DNA from: Streptomyces sp. Tue6028
Lineage (GTDB): Bacteria; Actinomycetota; Actinomycetes; Streptomycetales; Streptomycetaceae
Direction of reading: 5' to 3'
Length of the DNA: 64,000 nucleotides
NCBI RefSeq assembly: GCF_002300165.1
Contig: NZ_MLCE01000021.1
Location: 491,524-555,523, forward strand
Under the pieces are notes generated by a model. The model ran no database searches. It had not been told where the DNA came from and saw only the letters and a program-made list of their open reading frames with translations. A program made the position numbers and the translations under genes. Below, piece after piece: positions 53,129 through 63,629 of this stretch. Positions within the stretch are counted from its first letter, which is position 1. Each line of letters begins with the position of its first letter.

Positions 53129-53154
53129 GGGGCCGCTCCTTCAGGAGCGGCCCC
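53129..53154 (+). terminator. Hairpin terminator after ilvD
   Basis: GGGGCCGCTCCT and AGGAGCGGCCCC form a perfect 12-bp stem with a 2-nt loop. Its right arm is shared with the larger palindrome that follows. Confidence 0.75.
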
Positions 53155-53202
53155 TTCGCTTTCCCCTCACGCCCGGGCGTGAGGGGAAAGCGAAGGGGCC
53201 GC
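53147..53202. terminator. 56-bp perfect palindrome between ilvD and the kinase gene
   Basis: Every base from 53147 to 53202 pairs with its mirror partner (centre between 53174 and 53175), giving a 28-bp arm with no mismatch. It lies between convergent genes and can terminate both strands. Confidence 0.85.
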
Positions 53203-53225
53203 GTCGGAACCCCGGGGCTCGTGCC

Positions 53226-55601
<2,376 letters not shown>

Positions 55602-55735
55602 CACTCACCCCCGTGTGTTCGTCCGCACGCGCGACGCGCAGAGCCTAGTCGATGCTTCGTGCGAAACCTCGGCGGCTTGCTAGCCTCGGCGCTCAGCATG
55701 AACTTGGCGTGAACCATTCACGGGGGGAGGCCAGA

Positions 55736-56071
55736 ATGGCCACGGAGGACATCGAGATCACGGGCGCGGCGGAGACGGCGGACGCCGAGGCTCTGAGCGC
55801 CGGGACACTGAGCGCCGAGGCGGCGCGGACGTACCCGCTCGCACCGGGGTACAGCGTCAACGTCCGCAGCGGCCCGGGCACCCACTACAGCATCGTCCGC
55901 ACCCTGCCGGCCGGCTCCAGCATCCCGATCCGCTGCCAGTGCCCGGGCGAGACGGTCACCGGCCCGTACGGGACGTCGAAGATCTGGGACAACATCGCCA
56001 ACGCGCAGTTCGTCGCGGACGCGTACGTGAAGACCGGCAGCGACGGATACGTCGCCCCGCGCTGCTCCTGA
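55736..56071 (+). CDS. Bacterial SH3-domain protein
   Basis: The 111-residue protein has an acidic Ala-rich N-terminus and one SH3b domain (SVNVRSGPGTHYSIVRTLPA, then a tryptophan-containing strand KIWDNIANAQFVADAYV). Two cysteines lie in IRCQCPG and one at the C-terminus. SH3b domains usually bind cell wall, yet no signal peptide is visible from this start. The start is well supported by GGGGGGAGG. It diverges from the kinase gene. Confidence 0.85.
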   Translation: MATEDIEITGAAETADAEALSAGTLSAEAARTYPLAPGYSVNVRSGPGTHYSIVRTLPAGSSIPIRCQCPGETVTGPYGTSKIWDNIANAQFVADAYVKTGSDGYVAPRCS

Positions 56072-56153
56072 CCGAGGACGGTCCCGGCCGTCGTCCGACG
56101 ACGGCCGGGAATCCCGCGGCGGAGCGCCGGAGCGCCGGAGCGATAATCGTCGG

Positions 56154-56648
56154 GTGAGCGACGAGACAGAGACCGGCACCCCTGCAGGCCCCCGGCCCGA
56201 GCCCCTGCGTTTCTTCGGGACGACCTGGGTGGCGCACGAGGGCGGCTACACGGGTCGCCGGATCGGGGTCGCCGTGGGGTCGCTGGCCGCCGCGGTGGCC
56301 TCCTGCCTCGTACTCCGCTTCGCCTACCAGGGCCTCGCCATCGCGGACGTCGGCAAGCCGGTGACCGTACTGGTCGTGGTGATGTTCGCGGTGTGCAGCG
56401 CCCTCGCCTTCCGTCACACCTGGGACTCGTTCGCCAAGCGCCCCGACGCGGAGCGTCAGGCGTCGCTCCGCGGTCTGCTGGCCATCGGCTTCATCGGCTC
56501 CCTCTTTGCCTACTTCTTCCGCTCCCTCACCGAGGCCCCGGGCGAGCGACTGCACCGCGAGGAGTACGAGGAGGCCCGGCAGCAGTACGAGCGGCGCAGC
56601 AAGCGCCGTACGGGCAACCCGTCGAAGAAGCGGGGCCGACGCTCCTGA
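56154..56648 (+). CDS. Hypothetical membrane protein
   Basis: The 164-residue product has about three hydrophobic helices (residues 37-57, 68-86 and 108-123), a short soluble N-terminus and a highly basic C-terminus (RRSKRRTGNPSKKRGRRS). No family is recognised. The GTG lies 6 nt after GATAAT (56142-56147), suggesting a leaderless transcript. Confidence 0.75.
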   Translation: MSDETETGTPAGPRPEPLRFFGTTWVAHEGGYTGRRIGVAVGSLAAAVASCLVLRFAYQGLAIADVGKPVTVLVVVMFAVCSALAFRHTWDSFAKRPDAERQASLRGLLAIGFIGSLFAYFFRSLTEAPGERLHREEYEEARQQYERRSKRRTGNPSKKRGRRS

Positions 56649-56716
56649 CTCCTGGCCTCGGATCGGGGTCGGGACCCCGGTAGCCGGGGCTCGTTCGTGG
56701 TTCCTGTGCGTGGCTC

Positions 56717-56766
56717 GTGGGCGTGGGCGTGGGCGCGGGCGCGGGATCGGGCGCGGGATCGGGTGA
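56717..56766. repeat. GC-rich hexamer/dodecamer repeats in a non-coding gap
   Basis: GTGGGC and GCGGGC units followed by GCGGGATCGGGC repeats. The surrounding 56649-57025 gap also holds repeated CCCGGGCTGCCGCGAT (about 56838-56870) and an 11-bp inverted repeat pair CCGGGGGCAGG (56929-56939) / CCTGCCCCCGG (56989-56999). No gene is supported there. Confidence 0.7.
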
Positions 56767-57025
56767 CCGACTGCGGGCAGGGCCGAGTCACCGCCGAGAT
56801 GCCGGGCCGCCGAGGTGCCGAGATGCCGCGCAGCCCGGGCTGCCGCGATCCCGGGCTGCCGCGATGCCGGGCTCACCGGGGCGCGGTCCGCAGCCGCGGC
56901 AGGCCGAGCCGGAACCCGGTACGTGTCCCCGGGGGCAGGTACCGGACGACAGGCGGCGGCGCTCAGCCAGGGGCACCCGCCGAGGTCCCCTGCCCCCGGC
57001 TCGTACCACCCGCCACCATGGACAC

Positions 57026-57817
57026 ATGACCGCTTCCGCCTCCGCGTCCTCGCACGCCACCCGAGCCCACTCCTTCAACGCCGCCGCGGCCCAGTACGCC
57101 GCGAACCGCCCCTCCTACCCGCCGGCTCTCTTCGACGCGATCGAGGACCTGGCGTCCCGCCCGCTCGCGGGTGCGAGGGTCGTCGACGTGGGTGCGGGCA
57201 CCGGCATCGCGACGGCGCTCCTGCACGCGCGGGGTGCGGACGTGCTCGCCGTGGAGCCCGGCGAGGGCATGACCGCGCAGTTCCGCCGCACCCTGCCCGG
57301 CGTCCCGATCGTCCGGGGCACCGGCGATGCCCTTCCGCTGGCCGACGCCTCCGTCGACTTCCTCACCTACGCCCAGGCCTGGCACTGGACCGACCCGGCT
57401 CACTCGGTGCCCGAGGCGCTGCGCGTCCTGCGTCCGGGCGGCGCCCTCGCCCTGTGGTGGAACACCGACGCCCTGGACGTTCAGTGGATCGCCGAGGAGG
57501 CCGAACGCGTCCAACGGCACTTCGGCATCGACCCGGTCGTGGAGAAGAGCGGCAGCGGCGCCCGGGCCGCCGCCGCGCTCGCCGCCGACCCGAGCCGACG
57601 GCTGGACTTCGACCGCCGCCAGGTCCGCTGGAGCCGCCGAGTCGCCCTCGACACGCATCTCGCCAACCTCGGCAGCCACTCGGCGTTCCTGGTCCTCGGC
57701 GAGGAGGCCACCCGGGCGTTCCTCGCCGAGGAGCGCCATCACCTCCTGCCCCTCTTCCCGGACGGAATCGTCGAGGAGACCTACGTCGTGGACCTGCTGG
57801 TGGCGACCCGCTCGTGA
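57026..57817 (+). CDS. Class I SAM-dependent methyltransferase
   Basis: The 263-residue protein carries the Methyltransf_11-type fold: motif I VVDVGAGTGIATALL (about residues 51-65), acidic VLAVEPGEGM, GDALPLADASVDFL and VLRPGGALALWW. It starts with FNAAAAQYAANRPSYPP, typical of ubiquinone/menaquinone-like or TAM-like methyltransferases. The substrate is not deducible. Its last 37 nt overlap the convergent SulP gene. Confidence 0.9.
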   Translation: MTASASASSHATRAHSFNAAAAQYAANRPSYPPALFDAIEDLASRPLAGARVVDVGAGTGIATALLHARGADVLAVEPGEGMTAQFRRTLPGVPIVRGTGDALPLADASVDFLTYAQAWHWTDPAHSVPEALRVLRPGGALALWWNTDALDVQWIAEEAERVQRHFGIDPVVEKSGSGARAAAALAADPSRRLDFDRRQVRWSRRVALDTHLANLGSHSAFLVLGEEATRAFLAEERHHLLPLFPDGIVEETYVVDLLVATRS

Positions 57818-59202
57818 TCCCGCCCGGCGGCCCAGCCCTCCAGGGCCGCCGCACACGCGTGGTCCAGATGTCGGAGCCCGCCCAACTCCAGCCGTACGTC
57901 ACGGTCGTGAGGCAGCGCCTCCAACGCGTCCAGCAGCTTCGGCAGCCGCAGGAAGGTGGCGTTGCCGACCACCCGTACGACGATGCCCGCGGTCCCGCGG
58001 TCCTCCGTCTCCACGTGGACATGGCTGATGTCCCACGCCGTCTTCGCCACCGCGAGCGCCAGCCCGGCCAGCACGCCCTCGAACAGGTTCCCGACCACGA
58101 TGGCCACGGCCGTCACCGTGAGCACCACCAGCTCGCCCCGGTGCGCCCGCCACAGCGGCCGCAGCTCCCGCACCGGCACGAGCTTGCAGCCCGCGTGCAC
58201 CAGCAGCCCGGCCAGCGCGGCCACCGGGATCACGCCGAGCACTCCCGGCACCACGGCCGTGAAGAGCAGCAGCCACACCCCGTGCAGCACCCGCGAGGCC
58301 TTGGTCCGCGCCCCGGCCTGCACGTTCGCCGCGCTCCGCACGATCACCGCGGTCATCGGCAGCGCCCCGAGCATGCCGCACACGGCGTTGCCCGCGCCCT
58401 GCGCGATCAACTCACGGTCGTAGTCGGTGCGCGGACCCCGGTGCAGCCGGTCCACGGCCGCCGCGCTGAACAGGGACTCCGCCGAGGCGATCAGCGCGAA
58501 CGCCAGCACCGTCCCGATCACGCCCACTTCCGTGAGCCGCCCCAGATCGTCGGCGGACGGCGGACGGACGGCGTCGAGCAGGCCGCGCACCTCGACGCGG
58601 CGCACCGACAGGTCGAACAGCCCGGTCACGAGTGAGGCGAGCGCCACCGCCACGAGCGGCGCCGGCACCAGGCGCGCCCCTCGCCGCCACCGCGGCCACA
58701 GCAGGAGTACGGCCACGGTGGCGCCGCCGACCGCCAGCGCCACCGGGTCCGCGTCACCCGCCAGCGACACCAGCCCGGCGATCTTCCCGAGCCCGCTGCC
58801 GGGCGCGGTCGCGTCGCCCATCGCGTACACCTGGCCGGCGATCAGGACGAGCCCGATCCCGGCGAGCATGCCGTGCACCACGGCCACGGACACGGCCCGG
58901 AACCACCGTCCGAGCCGCAGCACTCCGAGCGCGAGCTGCACCAGCCCGGCCGCGAGCACCAGCACACCCAGCGCCTCCACGCCGTACGCACGCACCGCCT
59001 CGTACACCAGGACGGTCAACCCGGCGGCGGGCCCGCTCACCTGGAGGCTGCTCCCGGGCAACGCCCCGGCCACCAGCCCGCCGACGATCCCGGTGACCAG
59101 CCCCAGTTCGGCGGGCACACCGGAGGCCATGGCGACCCCCACACAGAGGGGCAACGCGACGAGGAACACGACGAGGGACGCGAGTAGATCGGCTTTACGC
59201 AT
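57781..59202 (-). CDS. SulP-family anion transporter with STAS-like tail
   Basis: The 473-residue protein has the SulP membrane core (LLASLVVFLVALPLCVGVAM at the start, GLVTGIVGGLVAGALPGS, ASAESLFSAAAVDRL, GALPMTAVIVRSAANVQAG) with ten or more helices. It ends in a short STAS-like domain (RVVGNATFLRLPKLLDAL, LEGW). Substrates of this subfamily include sulfate, bicarbonate and organic anions. GGAGG lies upstream of the ATG. It diverges from the ABC exporter operon. Confidence 0.9.
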   Translation of the reverse strand: MRKADLLASLVVFLVALPLCVGVAMASGVPAELGLVTGIVGGLVAGALPGSSLQVSGPAAGLTVLVYEAVRAYGVEALGVLVLAAGLVQLALGVLRLGRWFRAVSVAVVHGMLAGIGLVLIAGQVYAMGDATAPGSGLGKIAGLVSLAGDADPVALAVGGATVAVLLLWPRWRRGARLVPAPLVAVALASLVTGLFDLSVRRVEVRGLLDAVRPPSADDLGRLTEVGVIGTVLAFALIASAESLFSAAAVDRLHRGPRTDYDRELIAQGAGNAVCGMLGALPMTAVIVRSAANVQAGARTKASRVLHGVWLLLFTAVVPGVLGVIPVAALAGLLVHAGCKLVPVRELRPLWRAHRGELVVLTVTAVAIVVGNLFEGVLAGLALAVAKTAWDISHVHVETEDRGTAGIVVRVVGNATFLRLPKLLDALEALPHDRDVRLELGGLRHLDHACAAALEGWAAGRDHERVATSRSTT

Positions 59203-59521
59203 GACAACGGCACCTCCGGTCGACGAGCGGGAGATGCGTGGGTGCCGGGCCGGGGGAGGGCACGGCGGACCTGCCGACGCGTCACACGGTCACACGGCAC
59301 CCGTCGTCCGGGCGCCGAGCGGCATATGTCCGCGCACTGAAATCCATTGTCAGGAAGGGGCGTTGATCGCGCACCCCTTCCGTGCGACAGCCATGTGAAC
59401 ACGGAAGCGAAACGTCCCGCGCACGCCCGGAGCGCTCCCTTCCGATCACGCCGACGCGCGCTTGCGCCGCCTCGTGCGACCGGGGTTGACCGGCGCGCCG
59501 CGCAGGAGGAATATTCATCGC
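59203..59521. promoter_or_regulatory. Divergent promoter region between SulP and ABC exporter genes
   Basis: This 319-bp gap has no ORF of note. It contains repeated TCACACGG (around 59282-59298), a TTGACC at 59485-59490 and the AGGAGGA ribosome binding site of the ABC ATPase gene. No clear -10 element was picked out. Confidence 0.4.
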
Positions 59522-60484
59522 ATGATGATTATCCGGTCGCGTCCGCCCGACCCGTCGGACCCCTCCACTCCCATTGACCAGCCCGCTGTCCGCGCCCAGG
59601 AACTCACCGTCGTCCGAGGAACGCGCACCGTCCTCCGCGGACTCGAATTCGCCGTGCCCCGCGGCCAGATCACCGGACTGCTCGGCCCCTCCGGCTGCGG
59701 CAAGTCGACACTCATGCGCTCCATCGTCGGCACCCAGGCGAAGGTCACCGGCACACTCGACGTCCTGGGCCGCCCCGCCGGCGACCCCGCACTCCGCTCC
59801 CGCATCGGCTACGTCACCCAGGCCCCCTCCGTCTACGACGACCTGACCGTCCGCCAGAACCTCGACTACTTCGCCGCGATCCTCGACCCCGGCCGCGCCG
59901 CCGCCGAACGCCGCCGCGCCGACGTCACCCAGGCCATCGCCGACGTCGACCTCACCTCCCACGCCGACGCCCTCGCCGGCAACCTCTCCGGCGGCCAGCG
60001 CAGCCGCGTCTCCCTGGCGGTCGCCCTCCTCGGCACCCCGGAACTCCTCGTCCTCGACGAACCGACCGTGGGCCTCGACCCCGTCCTGCGCCGCGACCTG
60101 TGGAACCTCTTCCACACCATCGCCGCGGAGCGGAACGCGACCCTGCTCGTCTCCTCCCATGTCATGGACGAAGCCGAGCGCTGCCACCGCCTCCTGCTCA
60201 TGCGCGAGGGCCGGATCCTCGCGGACGACACCCCCGACGCCCTGCGCGCACGCTTCGACTCCGACACCGTCGAAGCCGCCTTCCTCCGCCTGGTCGACGA
60301 GGCGACAGCGGCCGGCAACCAGCCGGCGAAGGACGCCGAGCGGGCACCGGACACCAAGCCGGCGAAGGACGCCAAGTCGGCGCCGGACGACGAGACCGCG
60401 ACGGGCGGAGCGTCCGCGGCGGGCGACGGACAGGGAACCGACCCCCGCACCGGCGACCCCACCCGAAAGGAGACCGCCCGATGA
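59522..60484 (+). CDS. ABC exporter ATP-binding subunit (DrrA type)
   Basis: The 320-residue ATPase has Walker A LLGPSGCGKSTLM, the Q-loop YVTQAPSVYDDLT, signature LSGGQRSRVSLA, Walker B LLVLDEPTVGLDP and the H-loop SSHVMDEAERC. The C-terminal 65 residues are a low-complexity tail with a repeated PAKDA-X5-PD motif. AGGAGGA precedes the ATG at 59522. It is translationally coupled (ATGA) to the permease gene. DrrAB-type exporters move drugs, lipids or antibiotics. Confidence 0.93.
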   Translation: MMIIRSRPPDPSDPSTPIDQPAVRAQELTVVRGTRTVLRGLEFAVPRGQITGLLGPSGCGKSTLMRSIVGTQAKVTGTLDVLGRPAGDPALRSRIGYVTQAPSVYDDLTVRQNLDYFAAILDPGRAAAERRRADVTQAIADVDLTSHADALAGNLSGGQRSRVSLAVALLGTPELLVLDEPTVGLDPVLRRDLWNLFHTIAAERNATLLVSSHVMDEAERCHRLLLMREGRILADDTPDALRARFDSDTVEAAFLRLVDEATAAGNQPAKDAERAPDTKPAKDAKSAPDDETATGGASAAGDGQGTDPRTGDPTRKETAR

Positions 60485-61305
60485 GCACCACCAGCACCAC
60501 CAGCGGCACGTCACCCGCGAGCCCCGGCACCAGCGCTTCGGCGGCCCCCGCACCACGCCCGAACGCACTCAGCCTCTCGCGCACCACCGCGACGGCGACC
60601 CGCGTGCTGCGCCAGCTCCGCCACGACCCGCGCACCATCGCCCTGATGATCCTCATCCCGTGCGTGATGCTCTTCCTGCTGCGCTACGTCTTCGACGGGA
60701 GCCCCGCCACCTTCGACTCCATCGGCGCCTCCCTCCTCGGGATCTTCCCGCTGATCACGATGTTCCTGGTGACCTCGATCGCCACACTCCGCGAACGCAC
60801 CTCGGGCACCCTCGAACGCCTCCTCGCCATGCCCCTCGGCAAGGGTGACCTGATCGCCGGCTACGCCCTGGCCTTCGGCGCCCTGGCCATCGTCCAGTCC
60901 GCCCTCGCCACGGGCCTGGCCGTCTGGTTCCTCGGCCTCGACGTGACCGGCTCCCCCTGGCTCCTCCTGCTCGTCGCCCTGCTCGACGCGCTTCTCGGCA
61001 CCGCCCTGGGTCTCTTCGTCTCCGCCTTCGCCTCCTCCGAATTCCAGGCCGTCCAGTTCATGCCGGCCGTGATCTTCCCCCAGCTCCTCCTCTGCGGCCT
61101 GTTCACACCCCGCCCCAACATGCACCCCGTCCTCGAAGCCATCTCCGACGTGCTGCCCATGTCCTACGCGGTCGACGGCATGAACGAAGTCCTCAAACAC
61201 ACGGACATGACGGCCGACTTCGTCCGTGACGCCGTGGTCGTCGCGGGCTGCGCCCTGCTCGTCCTCACCCTCGGAGCCGCAACGCTCCGGCGCCGCACCG
61301 TCTGA
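60481..61305 (+). CDS. ABC-2 type exporter permease
   Basis: The 274-residue protein has a Thr/Ser-rich N-terminus and six membrane helices, with the ABC2 signature LRERTSGTLERLLAMPLGKG between helices two and three, and QFMPAVIFPQLLLCGLF. It partners the upstream ATPase, whose stop overlaps its ATG. The substrate is unknown. Confidence 0.92.
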   Translation: MSTTSTTSGTSPASPGTSASAAPAPRPNALSLSRTTATATRVLRQLRHDPRTIALMILIPCVMLFLLRYVFDGSPATFDSIGASLLGIFPLITMFLVTSIATLRERTSGTLERLLAMPLGKGDLIAGYALAFGALAIVQSALATGLAVWFLGLDVTGSPWLLLLVALLDALLGTALGLFVSAFASSEFQAVQFMPAVIFPQLLLCGLFTPRPNMHPVLEAISDVLPMSYAVDGMNEVLKHTDMTADFVRDAVVVAGCALLVLTLGAATLRRRTV

Positions 61306-61401
61306 CGGCCCGCACCGTCCGCACACCGGACACACCGACCCGTCCGCCCCCCTGAGTGCGAGGATGAACCCAGGACGACGCACCCCGGAGGGCACCCGCA
61401 C

Positions 61402-62211
61402 ATGACGCAGAAAGTCGCAGTCCTCGGCACCGGCAAGATCGGCGAAGCCCTGCTCAGTGGAATGATCCGAGCAGGCTGGGCTCCCGCCGACCTGCTGGTC
61501 ACCGCCCGGCGCCCGGAGCGGGCCAGGGAGCTCCAGGAGCGCCACGGAGTCACCCCGGTCACCAACCCGGAAGCGGCGAAGACCGCCGACACCCTGATCC
61601 TCACGGTCAAGCCACAGGACATGGGCACCCTCCTCGACGAACTCGCCCCGCACATCCCCGCCGACCGCCTGGTCATCAGCGGCGCGGCCGGCATCCCCAC
61701 CTCCTTCTTCGAGGAGCGCCTGGCCACAGGCACCCCGGTCGTCCGCGTCATGACGAACACGCCCGCCCTCGTCGACGAGGCCATGTCCGTCATCTCCGCC
61801 GGCAGCCACGCCACCGCCGACCACCTCGCCACCGCCGAGGGGATCTTCGGAGCGGTCGGCAAGACGCTCCGCGTCCCCGAGAGCCAGCAGGACGCCTGCA
61901 CCGCCCTGTCCGGCTCCGGCCCGGCGTACTTCTTCTATCTGGTCGAGGCCATGACCGACGCGGGCATCCTGCTCGGCCTGCCCCGCGACAAGGCCCACGA
62001 CCTGATCGTCCAGTCCGCGATCGGCGCCGCCGTGATGCTCCGCGACAGCGGGGAGCACCCCGTGAAGCTGCGCGAGAACGTCACGTCCCCCGCGGGCACC
62101 ACGATCAACGCGATCCGCGAACTGGAGAACCACGGTGTGCGCGCCGCGCTCATCGCCGCCCTGGAAGCGGCCCGCGACCGCAGCCGCGAGCTGGCCTCCG
62201 GCAACAACTAG
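61402..62211 (+). CDS. proC: Pyrroline-5-carboxylate reductase
   Basis: The 269-residue enzyme reduces P5C to proline. It has the N-terminal Rossmann motif VAVLGTGKIGEALLSGMI, the ILTVKPQDM and VRVMTNTPALV motifs, and the dimerisation/active-site segment DACTALSGSGPAYFFYLVEA and VTSPAGTTINAIRELE. GGAGG precedes the ATG. It is convergent with trpS. Confidence 0.96.
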   Translation: MTQKVAVLGTGKIGEALLSGMIRAGWAPADLLVTARRPERARELQERHGVTPVTNPEAAKTADTLILTVKPQDMGTLLDELAPHIPADRLVISGAAGIPTSFFEERLATGTPVVRVMTNTPALVDEAMSVISAGSHATADHLATAEGIFGAVGKTLRVPESQQDACTALSGSGPAYFFYLVEAMTDAGILLGLPRDKAHDLIVQSAIGAAVMLRDSGEHPVKLRENVTSPAGTTINAIRELENHGVRAALIAALEAARDRSRELASGNN

Positions 62212-62226
62212 CCGAGCAGCTCCCGA

Positions 62227-62266
62227 CTGCCCGGGCGTCCGGGCACAGCCCCGGGACGCCGGGCAG
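62227..62266. terminator. Hairpin between convergent proC and trpS
   Basis: CTGCCCGGGCGTCC and GGGACGCCGGGCAG pair over about 13 bp with one bulge and a 12-nt loop. Confidence 0.6.
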
Positions 62267-62404
62267 CCTCCGGGCCGCAGCGGGAGACGGTGGGCCGGCC
62301 CACGCCGGCCCGCCGTCCCTCAGCTCACACCGACCCCGCCCGCCCGGCCCCCGCGTCTTCGCGCCCACTCCCCGCCGAGCCCTGTCGACGCGTACGGGAC
62401 CGCA

Positions 62405-63403
62405 TCAGCCGGCCGGCAGCAGCCCGATCGCCCGATAAGCGGCATCGACTCTCGGCCTCGCCATGGCCCTGGCCTTCTCCGCCCCATTTCGGAGCACCCC
62501 CTCCACATACGCAGGATCCGCGCACAACTGCTTGTGCCTCTCCTGTACGGGCCTGAGGAGCTCGACCACGGCCTCGGCGGTGTCCTTCTTCAAAGCGCCG
62601 TACGACTCATATACACCGGCCAAGGCCTCGGGGTTCCCACCCTCACAGGCCGCGAGGATCTCCAGCAGATTCGAGACCCCCGGCCGCTCCTCCCGGTCGT
62701 ACACGACGTCCTGACCGCTGTCCGTCACGGCACGCATGATCTTCTTCCGCACGACATCCGGCTCGTCGAGCAGATAGACCACCCCCGGTCCCACGTCGTC
62801 GCTCTTGCCCATCTTCGACGTCGGCTCCTGGAGGTTCATCACCCGTGCGGCGACCTCCGGACGGGTGGCCCGGGGCACCACGAACGTGTGGCCGTACCGC
62901 TGGTTGAAGCGGACCGCCAGATCCCGGGTCAGCTCGACGTGCTGGGTCTGGTCCTCCCCGACCGGCACCTCGTCGGTTCCGTACGCCAGGATGTCCGCCG
63001 CCATCAGCGCGGGATACGTCAGCAACGACAGCCGCACGCTCCCGCCGCGCTCCCGCTCCCGCGACGCCTTCTCCTTGTACTGGATCATCCGACGCATCTC
63101 CCCGTCGGTCGCGACGCACTCCAGCACGTAGGACAGCCGGGCGTGCTCGTCCACATGGCTCTGCACGAACACCGTGCACAGGTCCGGATCGAGCCCGGAC
63201 GCGAGCAACAGCGTCGCCGCCTGCCTACTGAGCCTGCGCACCCGCGCCGGATCGTGGTCCACGGTCAGCGCATGCAGGTCGACTACGCAGAACAGGGCGT
63301 CGGCCCGGTGCTGATCGACGTCGGCCCAGCGCCGTACGGCCCCCAGGTAGTTCCCCAGCGTCAGATGCCCGGTCGGCTTGACCCCGCTGAAGATCCGCGT
63401 CAT
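62405..63403 (-). CDS. trpS: Tryptophanyl-tRNA synthetase under attenuation control (auxiliary TrpRS1-type)
   Basis: The 332-residue class I synthetase has the HIGH-like TGHLTLGNYLG and the KMSKS-like TSKMGKSDD. AGGAGG precedes the ATG at 63403 (start MTRIFSGVKP). A 13-residue leader ORF with Trp-Trp and mutually exclusive hairpins lies just upstream. In S. coelicolor the gene at this place encodes the auxiliary, indolmycin-resistant TrpRS1, regulated by ribosome-mediated attenuation. The same control and perhaps the same resistance are expected here; resistance is inference. It is convergent with proC. Confidence 0.95.
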   Translation of the reverse strand: MTRIFSGVKPTGHLTLGNYLGAVRRWADVDQHRADALFCVVDLHALTVDHDPARVRRLSRQAATLLLASGLDPDLCTVFVQSHVDEHARLSYVLECVATDGEMRRMIQYKEKASRERERGGSVRLSLLTYPALMAADILAYGTDEVPVGEDQTQHVELTRDLAVRFNQRYGHTFVVPRATRPEVAARVMNLQEPTSKMGKSDDVGPGVVYLLDEPDVVRKKIMRAVTDSGQDVVYDREERPGVSNLLEILAACEGGNPEALAGVYESYGALKKDTAEAVVELLRPVQERHKQLCADPAYVEGVLRNGAEKARAMARPRVDAAYRAIGLLPAG

Positions 63404-63466
63404 CTCTCCACCTCCTGGTCGAGGCCGCCGCGCCCGCCGGCCGACTCTCCAGGAGGGAGATACAAG

Positions 63467-63491
63467 AACGGCCGCCGAGGCGGCGGCCGTT
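63467..63491 (-). terminator. trpS attenuator terminator hairpin
   Basis: On the minus strand AACGGCCGCCG (63491-63481), loop CCT and CGGCGGCCGTT (63477-63467) form a perfect 11-bp stem followed by CTTGT. The left arm can instead pair with CGGCGGCCGT at 63517-63508 (antiterminator, 10 bp, 17-nt loop). Confidence 0.85.
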
Positions 63492-63517
63492 GAGTACATA
63501 CGTGAGTACGGCCGCCG

Positions 63518-63559
63518 TCAGGCGGCCCACCACAGCTGGGTGCACGTACGCGTTGTCAT
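63518..63559 (-). CDS. trpS leader peptide (13 residues, tandem Trp)
   Basis: The short frame reads MTTRTCTQLWWAA and stops 115 nt before trpS. Two adjacent Trp codons (63532-63527) allow a ribosome starved of charged tRNA-Trp to stall. A stall there covers GGCCGCC (63527-63521) and frees its partner GGCGGCC to form the antiterminator. GGAGG lies 15 nt before the ATG, rather far for a ribosome binding site. Confidence 0.85.
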   Translation of the reverse strand: MTTRTCTQLWWAA

Positions 63560-63600
63560 GGAGACGAGCGTACGCCTCCAGGGCACCGTCCGGGCTCGAG

Positions 63601-63629
63601 TTGACACACCTTGGCCCCGTCCGTAGTGT
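63601..63629 (+). promoter_or_regulatory. Strong housekeeping promoter of the rRNA operon leader
   Basis: TTGACA (63601-63606), a 17-bp spacer and TAGTGT (63624-63629) form a near-consensus promoter reading away from trpS. Confidence 0.75.

Noticed and set aside
56717..57025. Open frame upstream of the methyltransferase at 57026
   Set aside because: It consists of simple GC repeats (GTGGGC/GCGGGATCGGGC) and the methyltransferase fold begins after 57026.
63404..63499. Extended trpS start giving 32 extra N-terminal residues
   Set aside because: The extension passes through the attenuator terminator, has no homology to the synthetase, and an AGGAGG sits right before the ATG at 63403.
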